A stretch of DNA of 64,000 nt from Candidatus Polarisedimenticolia bacterium (lineage in GTDB: Bacteria; Acidobacteriota; Polarisedimenticolia; Gp22-AA2), in NCBI GenBank assembly GCA_036001465.1, contig DASYUH010000037.1, positions 30,985 to 94,984 on the forward strand. The letters are read 5' to 3'. Positions within the stretch are counted from its first letter, which is position 1. Every line of letters starts with the position of its first letter. Positions 17,924 through 26,659 of this stretch are shown piece after piece. Position numbers and translations under genes: made by a program. The notes under the pieces are model-generated. The model saw only the letters and a program-made list of their open reading frames with translations. It was not told the origin of the DNA and did no database searches.

Positions 17924-20900
17924 ATGGATCCGGGATCGAGCCAGGCACCGCTCTGCCCTCCACGCGTCCGTCTCCGCGGCCTCCTCCCGGCGGCCGCCCT
18001 GGCGCTCGGGGCGCTCCTGCCGTCCAGGGCCCTGCCGGTCTCGATCAACCCGGGATCCCCGCAGCCGAAGGCCCAGACGGCGGGCGGCGAAACCCGCTGG
18101 GTCCCGGGGGAGGTCCTAATCAAGTTCAAGACGGGGGCGCCGGGTGCGGAGCGCGCGAAGGCGCGTTCCGAGTTCGCCGCGCAGACCGTGCGCGGGTTCA
18201 GGAGCCGTGCGGAGCACTGGCGTCTTCGTCCGGGGCTTACGACCGAGGCGGCCGTCGCGCGCCTGCGCCGCAATCCGCACGTCGAGTACGCCGAGCCCAA
18301 CTATCTCCTGCACGCCGCCCTCGTCCCGAACGACGCGAACTACGCCCTCCTCTGGGGTCTCCACAACACGGGCCAGACCGGAGGGCTGCCGGGCGCGGAC
18401 ATCGGCGCCGAGGCGGCGTGGAGCGTCAGCACCGGAAGCCGCTCCGTCCTGGTCGGCGTCATCGACAGCGGCATCGACATCACCCATCCGGATCTCGCCG
18501 CCAACATCTGGACGAATCCGGGCGAGGTGCCCGGGAACGGCCAGGACGACGACGGCAACGGCTTCGTGGACGACGTGCACGGATGGGACTTCGCCGACGG
18601 GGACAACGATCCGGCGGACGACTTCGGCCACGGGACGCACGTCGCCGGGACGATCGGCGCCGTCGGCGACAACGGCCTCGGGGTCACCGGCGTCGCCTGG
18701 CAGGTGTCGCTCGTCCCCCTCAAGTTCCTGAACTCAGCCGGATCCGGCAGCACGGCCGACGCGATCGAGGCGATCGAATACGCCGTCGCGATCGGCGCGG
18801 ACATCCTGAACAACTCCTGGGGGAGCTACAACGACGAGCCCTCGCAGGCGCTTCTGGATGCCATCCGCGAGGCGCTCGCCGCCGACGCGGTCTTCGTCGC
18901 CGCCGCCGGCAACAGCGGAACCAACAACGACGTCACCCCGTTCTACCCGGCGTCGTACGACCTGCCGAACCTCATCTCGGTGGCGGCCACGGATCAGTTC
19001 GACCTCAAGGCGGTGTTTTCCAACTACGGGATAGGCTCGGTGGACCTCGGCGCCCCCGGGGTGGACATCGTCAGCACGCTGCCGGGGGGCGGATACGGCT
19101 TCCTGAGCGGCACGTCGATGGCGGCCCCCTTCGTCTCCGGGGCCGCGGTCCTGATCCGATCCCTGGCCCCCGAGATCCCGGCGGCCCAGGTCAGGCAGAA
19201 GCTCCTCGATCTGGCCGTGTATGTCCCGACGCTCGCCGGGTTGGTGAGCAGCGGCGGAAGGCTGAGCGCCTTCTTTCCGATCGCGACGCGCGATGACGTC
19301 CCGCCGGGACCGATCGACGACCTGAAGGTGGACTACACCACCAGCAATTCGATCGGGCTGCGCTTCACCGCCACCGGGGACGACGGCGAGAGCGGACGCG
19401 CCACGAACTACGACGTGCGCTACGGCCCCGATCCGATCGATGCCCTCAACTTCGACTCCCAGATCAGGGCGCCCGGGACGCCCGCGCCGTCGCCGTCGGG
19501 TACGGTGGAGACCATGGAGGTCGCGGGCCTCGAGGCCGGCACCACGTATTACTTCGCGGCCAGGGCCCGGGATGAATGGGGCAATCCCGGCCCCGTCGGC
19601 AACGGCGCCACGGGCGTCACGCTGCCGCCTCCGACGTTCGACTCCACGCCGTCCTCGTTCAGCGTGGCTCTGCGCACGGGGGAGGCGGCCACCCGGACGC
19701 TGACCCTGCGCAATGCGGGGGTGGGATCGCTCGACTGGGAGATCCCCCCGCCGATCACGGGCGGCGCCGGCCAGTCGGCGGGAGCCGCCCCGGCAGCGGG
19801 GGCCGCCCCGGTGGGCGCACCGGTGTCCGCCGCGGGCACGGGGGGCCCGGATCCCGCCGGCTATCGCTATATCGACAGCGACCAGGTCGGGGGCCCCGAA
19901 TTCGCCTGGGACGACCTCGTGCTCACCGGCCGGGGATCGCCGATCGACTCCCTGACCACCGATGACCAGATCTCCGAGGCGATCCCTCTCGGATTCCCGT
20001 TCCCGTTCTACGGACAGACCTATACGGCGGTGCGCGTCAGCACCAACGGCTTCCTGACGTTCATCGGGAACGACGCTCCCTACTCCAACAAGTCGCTGCC
20101 GGGCATCCTGGCGCCGCCGGCGCTCATCGCGCCGTTCTGGGACGACCTCGATTTCGACCATGCCAACCGGGCCGTGTTCGCGCGCGGACCCGACAGCTTC
20201 ACGGTGCAGTACACCGGGGTGCTGGCGTTTTCGGGCGGGGGCATCGGTTCCTCGACCTTCCAGGTGACCCTCGAGAGCTCCGGGGAAATCCTCTTCCGCT
20301 ACCTGTCGATGACCGCGGACACCGGCAGCGCGACCATCGGCATCCAGGACGAGACGCAATCGATCGGGCTCCTCGTGGCCTTCAACAGGATCTACCTGCA
20401 CGATCGCATGGCGATTCGGATCTACAACGCGCCGCCGTGGCTGCGCGCGTCTCCGACCTCGGGGCGTCTGTTCGCAGGCGAGAGCGGGGAGGTCGCGGTG
20501 ACCGTCGACGCGCGGGGCCTGGACGGCGGGACCTATGAGGGCACGGTCTTCGTCCTCACGAACGACCCCCTGCGGCCGCTGGTTCCCCATCCCGTGATGC
20601 TCGAGGTGACTCCGGTGCCGGCGATCGGCGCGCAGCCGGCCGCGCTCGATTTCGGGAACGTCTTCGTAGGGGACTCCCGCGCCCTGGACCTCCTGGTCAG
20701 GAACACCGGGACCGAGACCCTGCACGTCACGGGCCTTCAGACGGGCGATCCGGTCGTCTCCGCCGCTCCGGCGTCCTTCTCCCTGGCCCCGCGCGCCAGC
20801 CAGGCCGTCGCGGTGACCTACGCGCCGGTCTCGACCGACCCCCTCGCGTCGGAGATCGTCATCACGAGCGACGCCGCCAACGCGCCGGTGCTCGGGATCC

Positions 20901-23569
20901 CGCTGGTCGGGACCGCCACCCCGCCGCCGCAGATGACCGTCGTTCCGGCCGCCTTCGCCGAGACCCTGCGCACCGGCTCGATGACGGACCGGACGCTGCG
21001 CCTCGGCAACACCGGAGGCAGCAATCTCGAGGTGGCGGTCAGGGCCGACGTGATCGGCCTCGTGCCCTGGCTGCGGGTCAGCCCCGACCGGGAGACGATC
21101 CCGCCGGGAGAGAGCCGCGACTTCAGCGTCACGCTCGATGCGGGCGACTTCGGCAGCATGCTGCTGACCGGGGCGGTCGTCATCGAGACGAATGTCCCCG
21201 GAGCCCTCACGCAAGGCGTCCCGGCGACCCTCACCGTCATCGGCGCGCCCAACCTCGCGATCTCCGACGACCCCGTGGAGACCGTGACACAGCAGGGCTA
21301 CAGCGTCTTCGGGGCGCGCACCGTCCACAGGCTGCCGGTTACGTTCGCCCCGGGAGGCCCGGCCTCGATCGAGGTTCAGGTCGACGGCAATTACGGCAAC
21401 GCCACCGAGACCGCCCTGGCGACCGTCGAGGGGACGGTCCTCGGTACTCTCGGCCACATCGGCACCGAGTGCGGCACCGCCCGCAGGACGTTCTCCCTGG
21501 ATGCGGCCCCGTTCCTCGCGATGGCGCGGGACGGCGTGATCGAAGTGACGGTGCAGAACACCCCGGCCGTGGACATCTTCTGTCAGGCCAACCGGCACAC
21601 CGTGCACCTCACGTATCAGGGGGCCCGGACAGCCCTCGACTTCGGCCCGTTGTTCCTCGGGCTCCGGCGCAGCCTGATGATCGCGCTCCACAATCGGGGC
21701 AGCGAGACTCTCAAGATTCACTCGATCGGGACCGGCTCGCCCGTGTTCGTTCCATCGGCCTCGGCGCTGAACATTCCGGCGCGGACCACGGCGGCGCTGA
21801 CCGTCGTCTTCACCCCCGTTGCGGAGGCCCCGTACGCGGCGACGCTGTCGATCGCCAGCAACGATCCCGACACCCCGGCCATCCTGATCCCGCTGGAGGG
21901 GCGGGGACTCCTGGCCCCGGTGATCACCGCACATCCCGCGGCGCTCTCGACGACGGTGTTCAGGAGGACCCGGGATCTGCAGACGCTCAGCCTGTCGAAC
22001 CTCGGCGGCAACGACCTCGACTTCTCCATCCAGCTCAAGGTCAAGACACCGGCGAGCGGGCCGGCCGCCTGCGCTCCCTTCGCCTACGTGTCGGAGTGGA
22101 GCGGCGGCCGGGTCGCGGCCATCAATCTGCTGACCGGCGCCGCTTCCGCGGTCGCCTACGCGCTGCGCGGGCCCCAGGCGAACCTGGTGATCGACGCGGC
22201 CGGGATCACCGCCTATGTGAACGAGTCGGATACCGGCACGCTCGCGGCCATCGATCTGGCGACCGGGAGCGTGGTGCGCGTGGCGTCGGGCCTGGACTTC
22301 CCGGTCGGGCTGGCGCTCAGCCCGTACGGGAACACGGCCTACATCGGCGAGGCGACGCGGACCCCGCGAGGCCGGATCAAGGCGTTGAACCTGTCGACCG
22401 GCGAAGCGACGCTCGTGGCCTCCGATCTGCAGTCGCCGCAGGGCCTGGCTCTCGATGCCGGCGCCACGACGCTCTATGTCAGCGAGGTCAGCGAGCAGAT
22501 GGCCGGGACGCTCCTCGCCATCGACCTGGGAAGCGGGGCGGTGTCGACCGTCGCCTCGGGTCTCGGCGCCCCGAGCGGCATCGCGCTCGATTCCGGAGGG
22601 GCCAAGGCGTACGTCACGGACCCCGGCGGCGGGCGGCTGCTGTCGATCGATCTTCAGTCCGGCGTGGTGCAGCCCGTCCTCGCGGGCCTCGACGATCCCC
22701 TGGGCGTCGCGTTGAACGCCGCGGGGACCGTCGCGTACGTGGCGGAGCTGGGCCGAAGCAACCTGACCGCCATCGACCTGGCGACCCGGGCCGTCACCCA
22801 CCTCGGATCCGGACTGTCCGGGCCGGCGGGGGTGGCGATCCTGTTCCCGTCGGGATGCACGTCCGATTTCCTGTCCGTGGATCCCATGTCGGGGACCCTC
22901 GCGCCGGCCGCCTCGATCGACCTCGCGGTCCTCTTCGACAGCGGCGATCTGTTCGGAGGGACCTACGAGACCAGCATCGAGATCTCGAGCAACGATCCGT
23001 TCACCCCGATCCTGAGAGTCCCGGCCGTGCTCAACGTCAATCCGATCTGCCCCGACCTGGACAGCGACGGATACGCCGTCTGCTCGACGGCCTGCGCGCT
23101 CGGCGGCGGCGATCGCTGCGGGGACTGCGACGATCGCAGCACGGCCATCCACCCCTTCGTCGCGGAGGTGTGCAACGGTCTCGACGACAACTGCAACGGC
23201 CTGAGGGACGAAGGCACGGCCGGCCTGGACAGCGACGGCGACCTGATCGGAGACAGCTGCGACAACTGCGGCATCGTCTGGAACCCGGACCAGGGGGACG
23301 CGGACGCCGACGGGGTGGGCGATTCCTGCGAGGTCCAGGCGATCTGCGGCCGCTCGAACGTGGATCTCGAAGGAGCCTCGGCGCTGCGTGTCGACGGCCG
23401 GGATCTGGCCACGTTTGCGCGCGCCTTCGGGCTCTGTCCCGGGACGCCGCCGACCGGATTCCTGGCGGCCAATCTCGATCTCGCCCCGAGCGGGCCGGCC
23501 GCCTGCGTCGACCTGGCGGATTTCCACCTGTTCATGACCGTGTTCGCGCGCACCTGCGGCGGAGACTGA
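17924..23569 (+). CDS. Large secreted subtilase with choice-of-anchor-D, propeller, MopE-type and dockerin-like domains
   Basis: 1881 aa. The signal peptide is followed by a fervidolysin-like propeptide (VPGEVLIKFKTGAPG ... HVEYAEPNY). The S8 catalytic domain has the full triad: Asp181 (VIDSGIDITHPDL), His236 (GHGTHVAG) and Ser398 (SGTSMAAP), with oxyanion Asn330 (AAGNSG). Then come an FN3 domain, ASPM/SPD2/Hydin-type choice-of-anchor-D modules, a six-bladed-like YncE/NHL propeller (repeated ...AIDLATG...) and a MopE-type metal-binding region (CNGLDDNCNGLRDEG). The tail at about 1811-1881 has two dockerin-like segments (VDGRDLATFARAFG and VDLADFHLFMTVF). Extracellular protease, probably surface-docked by the two cohesin-like lipoproteins that follow. 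ATG 17924 has GGAGG four bases upstream. Confidence 0.9.
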   Translation: MDPGSSQAPLCPPRVRLRGLLPAAALALGALLPSRALPVSINPGSPQPKAQTAGGETRWVPGEVLIKFKTGAPGAERAKARSEFAAQTVRGFRSRAEHWRLRPGLTTEAAVARLRRNPHVEYAEPNYLLHAALVPNDANYALLWGLHNTGQTGGLPGADIGAEAAWSVSTGSRSVLVGVIDSGIDITHPDLAANIWTNPGEVPGNGQDDDGNGFVDDVHGWDFADGDNDPADDFGHGTHVAGTIGAVGDNGLGVTGVAWQVSLVPLKFLNSAGSGSTADAIEAIEYAVAIGADILNNSWGSYNDEPSQALLDAIREALAADAVFVAAAGNSGTNNDVTPFYPASYDLPNLISVAATDQFDLKAVFSNYGIGSVDLGAPGVDIVSTLPGGGYGFLSGTSMAAPFVSGAAVLIRSLAPEIPAAQVRQKLLDLAVYVPTLAGLVSSGGRLSAFFPIATRDDVPPGPIDDLKVDYTTSNSIGLRFTATGDDGESGRATNYDVRYGPDPIDALNFDSQIRAPGTPAPSPSGTVETMEVAGLEAGTTYYFAARARDEWGNPGPVGNGATGVTLPPPTFDSTPSSFSVALRTGEAATRTLTLRNAGVGSLDWEIPPPITGGAGQSAGAAPAAGAAPVGAPVSAAGTGGPDPAGYRYIDSDQVGGPEFAWDDLVLTGRGSPIDSLTTDDQISEAIPLGFPFPFYGQTYTAVRVSTNGFLTFIGNDAPYSNKSLPGILAPPALIAPFWDDLDFDHANRAVFARGPDSFTVQYTGVLAFSGGGIGSSTFQVTLESSGEILFRYLSMTADTGSATIGIQDETQSIGLLVAFNRIYLHDRMAIRIYNAPPWLRASPTSGRLFAGESGEVAVTVDARGLDGGTYEGTVFVLTNDPLRPLVPHPVMLEVTPVPAIGAQPAALDFGNVFVGDSRALDLLVRNTGTETLHVTGLQTGDPVVSAAPASFSLAPRASQAVAVTYAPVSTDPLASEIVITSDAANAPVLGIPLVGTATPPPQMTVVPAAFAETLRTGSMTDRTLRLGNTGGSNLEVAVRADVIGLVPWLRVSPDRETIPPGESRDFSVTLDAGDFGSMLLTGAVVIETNVPGALTQGVPATLTVIGAPNLAISDDPVETVTQQGYSVFGARTVHRLPVTFAPGGPASIEVQVDGNYGNATETALATVEGTVLGTLGHIGTECGTARRTFSLDAAPFLAMARDGVIEVTVQNTPAVDIFCQANRHTVHLTYQGARTALDFGPLFLGLRRSLMIALHNRGSETLKIHSIGTGSPVFVPSASALNIPARTTAALTVVFTPVAEAPYAATLSIASNDPDTPAILIPLEGRGLLAPVITAHPAALSTTVFRRTRDLQTLSLSNLGGNDLDFSIQLKVKTPASGPAACAPFAYVSEWSGGRVAAINLLTGAASAVAYALRGPQANLVIDAAGITAYVNESDTGTLAAIDLATGSVVRVASGLDFPVGLALSPYGNTAYIGEATRTPRGRIKALNLSTGEATLVASDLQSPQGLALDAGATTLYVSEVSEQMAGTLLAIDLGSGAVSTVASGLGAPSGIALDSGGAKAYVTDPGGGRLLSIDLQSGVVQPVLAGLDDPLGVALNAAGTVAYVAELGRSNLTAIDLATRAVTHLGSGLSGPAGVAILFPSGCTSDFLSVDPMSGTLAPAASIDLAVLFDSGDLFGGTYETSIEISSNDPFTPILRVPAVLNVNPICPDLDSDGYAVCSTACALGGGDRCGDCDDRSTAIHPFVAEVCNGLDDNCNGLRDEGTAGLDSDGDLIGDSCDNCGIVWNPDQGDADADGVGDSCEVQAICGRSNVDLEGASALRVDGRDLATFARAFGLCPGTPPTGFLAANLDLAPSGPAACVDLADFHLFMTVFARTCGGD

Positions 23570-23571
23570 CC

Positions 23572-24159
23572 ATGCGAGTCCTCAGAGGTCCGGCCATCCT
23601 GGTATGCGGCGCGCTTCTGGCGTGCGGCGGGCCGGGAGGCGGCTCGGACGGTCCCCCGCTTGGTCCTCCGGGGCCCGTCCCGACGTTCCGCTGCGAAGAC
23701 TCGGCGCCGGCAGCCGACCACGTGGTGCTGCGCTGCGCCGGGCAGATCGCCCCGGACGAGTGGCTGATCGACGTCGTGGTCGGTTTTCCGACCACTTCGG
23801 ATGACATCAATGGGTTCAGCTTCTACGTGGAATTCGATCCGCTGCAGCTGGCGTTCGTCACCGGAAGCGGGATCGAGGGAGACTTCCTGAACCAGGACCA
23901 TGAAACGGTGCTGTTCGCCGCGGCAATCGACCCGACCGATCCGGGCCGCCTCATCGTCGGCATCAACAGAGCCGGAGGGTCCGGGACTGCCGGCGTCCCC
24001 GGTCACGACCTGATCATGAGCTTCCGGATCCGGGCGCTGATCGCGGCGCCGTTCGGGCCGGTGTTCCCTGCCTTCAAGAACGCCAGGGCGGATGATTCGT
24101 CGGGTCAGGCCATCCCGGAGATCGTTTTCGATGACCAACTGCAGCTTTCCGTCGAGTAG
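23572..24159 (+). CDS. Cohesin-like lipoprotein (first copy)
   Basis: 195 aa, starting two bases after the subtilase stop. The N-terminus is a lipoprotein signal with lipobox LLAC (Cys18), then a Gly/Pro linker. The remainder is one beta-sandwich with cohesin features: a strand IDVVVGF, INGFSFYVEFDPLQLAFV (the diagnostic YDP-x-x-L-type strand), EGDFLNQ, then LIVGINRAGG and DLIMSFRIRA. Cohesins bind dockerins through calcium-loaded dockerin helices. The match is by pattern, not by close identity, and it could be a generic cohesin-fold sandwich. Predicted to sit lipid-anchored on the cell surface or in the periplasm. Confidence 0.7.
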   Translation: MRVLRGPAILVCGALLACGGPGGGSDGPPLGPPGPVPTFRCEDSAPAADHVVLRCAGQIAPDEWLIDVVVGFPTTSDDINGFSFYVEFDPLQLAFVTGSGIEGDFLNQDHETVLFAAAIDPTDPGRLIVGINRAGGSGTAGVPGHDLIMSFRIRALIAAPFGPVFPAFKNARADDSSGQAIPEIVFDDQLQLSVE

Positions 24160-25033
24160 AGCCCTCCTGAGCGCACGCGGCGCCGTTCTGGCGTGCGTTC
24201 TGATGGCGTGCGCCGTCGCCGGATGCGCCTCGGTCCCGCCGGCGGGGGCTGTTTCCCCTCCGACCCCGGAGTCGCCCGGCGGGGGACAGGCGGAATCCGC
24301 GACCGACGGCCAGGCTGCCGACGGTCAGGGGACGCCCGTGCCTGCTCCCGGTCGCGCCGAGGCAGCCGTCGCGCCCGGCGACTCGGAGTCCGACGCGACG
24401 ACCGATGAGGCGACGGGGACGCCGGCCGCGCCCGCCGTCGACCGTCCGACCACGGGCACCGGGTTGATCCTTGCCGCCCCCGCCGTTTCGCCGGCGGCCG
24501 CCCCGGATCGGCCCGAGGATGACCGGCCGCGGGACACCGGCGGAGGCGCGGGGATTTCGGCCGGCGCGTCCGTCCCGGGCTCCGTGTCTTCGGATCAGGA
24601 GCGCGACGGCGCGGGCGCGGCTCTGGTGCTCCGTCTCTCCGCAAGTCCCGCCGCTCTTCGGGTCGGCGATTCGGTGACGGTGGAGATCCGGGCAAGCTCG
24701 ACGGCGCGTGTCGTCGACGCGCCGCTGCACCTGGTGTACGACGCGGCGCGGCTCCGCTACCTTGGGGGTGAGGAGGGGGACTTCCTGAGGCAGGACGGGA
24801 GCGGCACCGTCTTCCTGATCAACGGCCGCTCCCAGCCCGGCGTGGTCACGATCGGCGTGGGCCGGCTCGACCGCTCGCATGGCCAGAGCGGGGCCGGCAC
24901 GCACTGCCGCGTGCGCTTCGAGGTGATCGCCCCTGGGCGGTCACGGGTCGCCGTCGGCCAGGCGATGGCCTGGGCCGATGACGGGTCGATGCTCCCGGTG
25001 GGAACGGACGCGATCGACATTTCCGTCCCGTAG
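24134..25033 (+). CDS. Cohesin-domain lipoprotein (second copy) with long Ala/Pro linker
   Basis: 299 aa from ATG 24134; an alternative ATG 24092 adds 14 residues. The lipobox is VAGC (Cys32). Residues about 35-175 are a disordered, Ala/Pro/Asp-rich linker suited to spanning from the membrane. Residues about 175-299 form a clear cohesin-type domain: ALRVGDSVTVEIRASS, DAPLHLVYDAARLRYL, EEGDFLRQDG, GVVTIGVGRLD and a final HCRVRFEVIAPG. It overlaps the preceding gene by 26 bp. With the adjacent dockerin-like subtilase it suggests a lipid-anchored scaffold. The last codon lies inside a strong hairpin. Confidence 0.78.
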   Translation, partial: TNCSFPSSRALLSARGAVLACVLMACAVAGCASVPPAGAVSPPTPESPGGGQAESATDGQAADGQGTPVPAPGRAEAAVAPGDSESDATTDEATGTPAAPAVDRPTTGTGLILAAPAVSPAAAPDRPEDDRPRDTGGGAGISAGASVPGSVSSDQERDGAGAALVLRLSASPAALRVGDSVTVEIRASSTARVVDAPLHLVYDAARLRYLGGEEGDFLRQDGSGTVFLINGRSQPGVVTIGVGRLDRSHGQSGAGTHCRVRFEVIAPGRSRVAVGQAMAWADDGSMLPVGTDAIDISVP

Positions 25034-25063
25034 GCGCCGGCCCGGTGCTCGGGCCGGCTCCTA
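25031..25063. terminator. Bidirectional terminator whose arms contain both stop codons
   Basis: A 14-bp stem with one mismatch (TAGGCGCCGGCCCG / CGGGCCGGCTCCTA) and a 5-base loop. The outer TAG is the stop of the plus-strand cohesin gene and the outer CTA is the complement of the stop of the minus-strand PEGA gene. The convergent genes therefore meet exactly on one hairpin. Confidence 0.7.
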
Positions 25064-25513
25064 GCTCCCCGCCGCCTCCCTGGACTCCTGCTCGCCCCCC
25101 TCGAGGTCGACTTTCAGATTCATCTCCTGCCCGGCCACGATTCTCACCTTGCGGCTCAGCGTCTCGCCGTCCGGCGTCTTGAGGGCGATCAGGTGCGCTC
25201 CGGCACGCAGGTAGAGCTTGTCCGGAAAGCCGTCGAAATCGTCGACCTGGCCGCGCATCGCCCCGTCCACGTACACCTCGGTGGTCTCGGGCGTGACGTC
25301 GAAGTCGATCGCCCCGTGGGGGACGCCCGCAATGATCACCGGTCGCTCCATGACCACCGGCCGGCCCACGACGATCGCCACGCGGGCGCGGTGCCGATGG
25401 CGCGGCCGGACGACGACGCGCGCGCTCACGGGAGACACGAGAAGCGGGGCGAAGCTGACGAAAGCGGCGATCGCCATCGCCGACGCGACTGCTGCCTGGA
25501 AACGCGGCTTCAT
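25061..25513 (-). CDS. PEGA-domain exported protein
   Basis: 150 aa from ATG 25513, with an AGGAGA site about ten bases upstream. The N-terminus is a signal peptide or signal anchor (residues 6-30, ending VSPVSA). A short Arg/His-rich beta segment (VVVRPRHRHRARV) follows. The C-terminal PEGA domain at about 75-140 has the usual features: DVTPETTEVYVDG, a Gly-rich turn, LYLRAGAHLIALKTPDGET and a final strand VAGQEMNLKVDL. PEGA domains are surface-layer or cell-envelope beta modules, often appended to kinases; here it stands alone, so only an envelope location can be inferred. Confidence 0.8.
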   Translation of the reverse strand: MKPRFQAAVASAMAIAAFVSFAPLLVSPVSARVVVRPRHRHRARVAIVVGRPVVMERPVIIAGVPHGAIDFDVTPETTEVYVDGAMRGQVDDFDGFPDKLYLRAGAHLIALKTPDGETLSRKVRIVAGQEMNLKVDLEGGEQESREAAGS

Positions 25514-25624
25514 CACGAGGTTTCTCCTTCCGGCCACCCCTCCCGTCAAGCGGGCGGCGGGAGAACCGGGGCGGCCCGGTGTCGGCCCGTGTCATTGGAC
25601 CCCCGGGCGGTGCGCAAGGTTGAG

Positions 25625-25653
25625 TTGACAGTGCGCCGCCTGTCGACTATTTT
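25625..25653 (+). promoter_or_regulatory. Sigma-70 promoter for the Gate-domain gene pair
   Basis: TTGACA (25625-25630), exact 17-bp spacer, TATTTT (25648-25653), with a start near 25660 and a short leader before ATG 25677. This is the best consensus promoter in the window. Confidence 0.75.
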
Positions 25654-25676
25654 CGCGGCCTTTCCTCGAGGGCACG

Positions 25677-26135
25677 ATGGATCGGCCGCAGCGGGACCTG
25701 CCATCTCTCAAGAGCCGCTTCCACCGGGGGCTGCGGCGCGGCGGGCACGCCTGCTGGCTCATCGTCCGGGTCACCATCCCGACCTTCGTCGTGATGGACT
25801 TCCTCAAGAGGCTGGGTGCGATCGATCTGATCGGGCAGGCCTGCGCCCCGGTCATGACGGTCTTCCGCCTGCCCGGAGAGGCGGCCATCCCGGTCCTCCT
25901 CGGGCTCCTGCTCAACGTCTTCACGGCGACCGCCGCTCTGGGGAGCCTCGGGCTCTCCGGCGGCCAGGTGACCACCCTCGGATTGATGCTCGGCATGGCG
26001 CACACTCTCGTGGTCGAGACGGCCGTCCTGCGAACGGCCGGGGCGGGCGCCCTCCGACTTCTCCTCTATCGGCTGTTGATGGCGGTCGTGGTGGGTCTCC
26101 TGGCGTCCCGCCTGCTCATCGGGGCGTCCCCATGA
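25677..26135 (+). CDS. Nucleoside-recognition/Gate-domain membrane protein, half 1
   Basis: 152 aa with four or five hydrophobic helices. The motifs VTIPTFVVMDFLKRLGAIDLIG and the conserved helix LPGEAAIPVLLGLLLNVFTA match the Gate (nucleoside-recognition) domain found in SpmA/SpmB and in the membrane part of FeoB-like proteins. Gate domains move ions or small solutes, but the substrate here is unknown. It has its own strong promoter and its stop overlaps the start of a second Gate-type protein (ATGA), so the two likely form one two-subunit transporter. Confidence 0.75.
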   Translation: MDRPQRDLPSLKSRFHRGLRRGGHACWLIVRVTIPTFVVMDFLKRLGAIDLIGQACAPVMTVFRLPGEAAIPVLLGLLLNVFTATAALGSLGLSGGQVTTLGLMLGMAHTLVVETAVLRTAGAGALRLLLYRLLMAVVVGLLASRLLIGASP

Positions 26136-26605
26136 TCGCGACGGCGCTTCTTGAATCGGTCCTCTCCGGAGCGATCTTCAGCCTCAAGATCGCCGCCATC
26201 CTCGTGCCGGCCCTGGTCCTCTACGACCTCCTCGCCCCCCTGCCGATCTTCGGCCGCATCGGCCGGGCGCTCGCTCCGGTCCTGGCGCGGCTCGGCATGT
26301 CCCCCCCCTGCACGGTGCCATTGGCCGCGGGGCTGTTCCTGGGGATCACCTATGGCGCGGGGATGATCCTCCCGATTGCCGAGGAGAAGCGGGTCGGGCC
26401 CGACGAGGTGCAGAGCCTCGGGCTCTTCCTGTGCACCTGCCACGCGGTGATCGAGGACACTTTTCTCTTCGCCGTGGTGGGCGCGAGCGGAGGGCGAGAG
26501 GTGACGGCCAGGGTGTGCACCCTGGTCGGGGTGCGCCTGGCTCTGGCCGTGATCGTCACCGGCGGCCGCCAGTCCTGGCTGCGGCGGAAGTCCCTGCCGG
26601 CGTAG
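26132..26605 (+). CDS. Nucleoside-recognition/Gate-domain membrane protein, half 2
   Basis: 157 aa, start ATG 26132 overlapping the preceding stop. Helices include SLKIAAILVPALVLYDLLAPLP and LAAGLFLGITYGAGMILP, the Gly-rich Gate core, followed by CTCHAVIEDTFLFAVVGASG, the E-D-T/N re-entrant type segment seen in this family. It is homologous in design, but not closely similar in sequence, to the upstream half. Paired short Gate proteins resemble SpmA-SpmB of spore formers, yet nothing here suggests sporulation; an inner-membrane heteromeric permease is the better guess. Confidence 0.75.
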   Translation: MIATALLESVLSGAIFSLKIAAILVPALVLYDLLAPLPIFGRIGRALAPVLARLGMSPPCTVPLAAGLFLGITYGAGMILPIAEEKRVGPDEVQSLGLFLCTCHAVIEDTFLFAVVGASGGREVTARVCTLVGVRLALAVIVTGGRQSWLRRKSLPA

Positions 26606-26626
26606 GGAAACCCCCCCGGATGTCCT

Positions 26627-26654
26627 GGATCGGCGCCGATCCGGCCCCTATATT
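26627..26654 (+). promoter_or_regulatory. Palindrome plus -10 element of the sigma-54 activator gene
   Basis: A perfect 16-bp palindrome GGATCGGCGCCGATCC at 26627-26642 lies directly upstream of TATATT (26649-26654), and ATG follows five bases after that. It occupies the -35 position, so it could be an operator; equally it could be the terminator of the Gate-domain operon. Transcription would begin about at the ATG (leaderless). Confidence 0.45.
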
Positions 26655-26659
26655 CCCCC

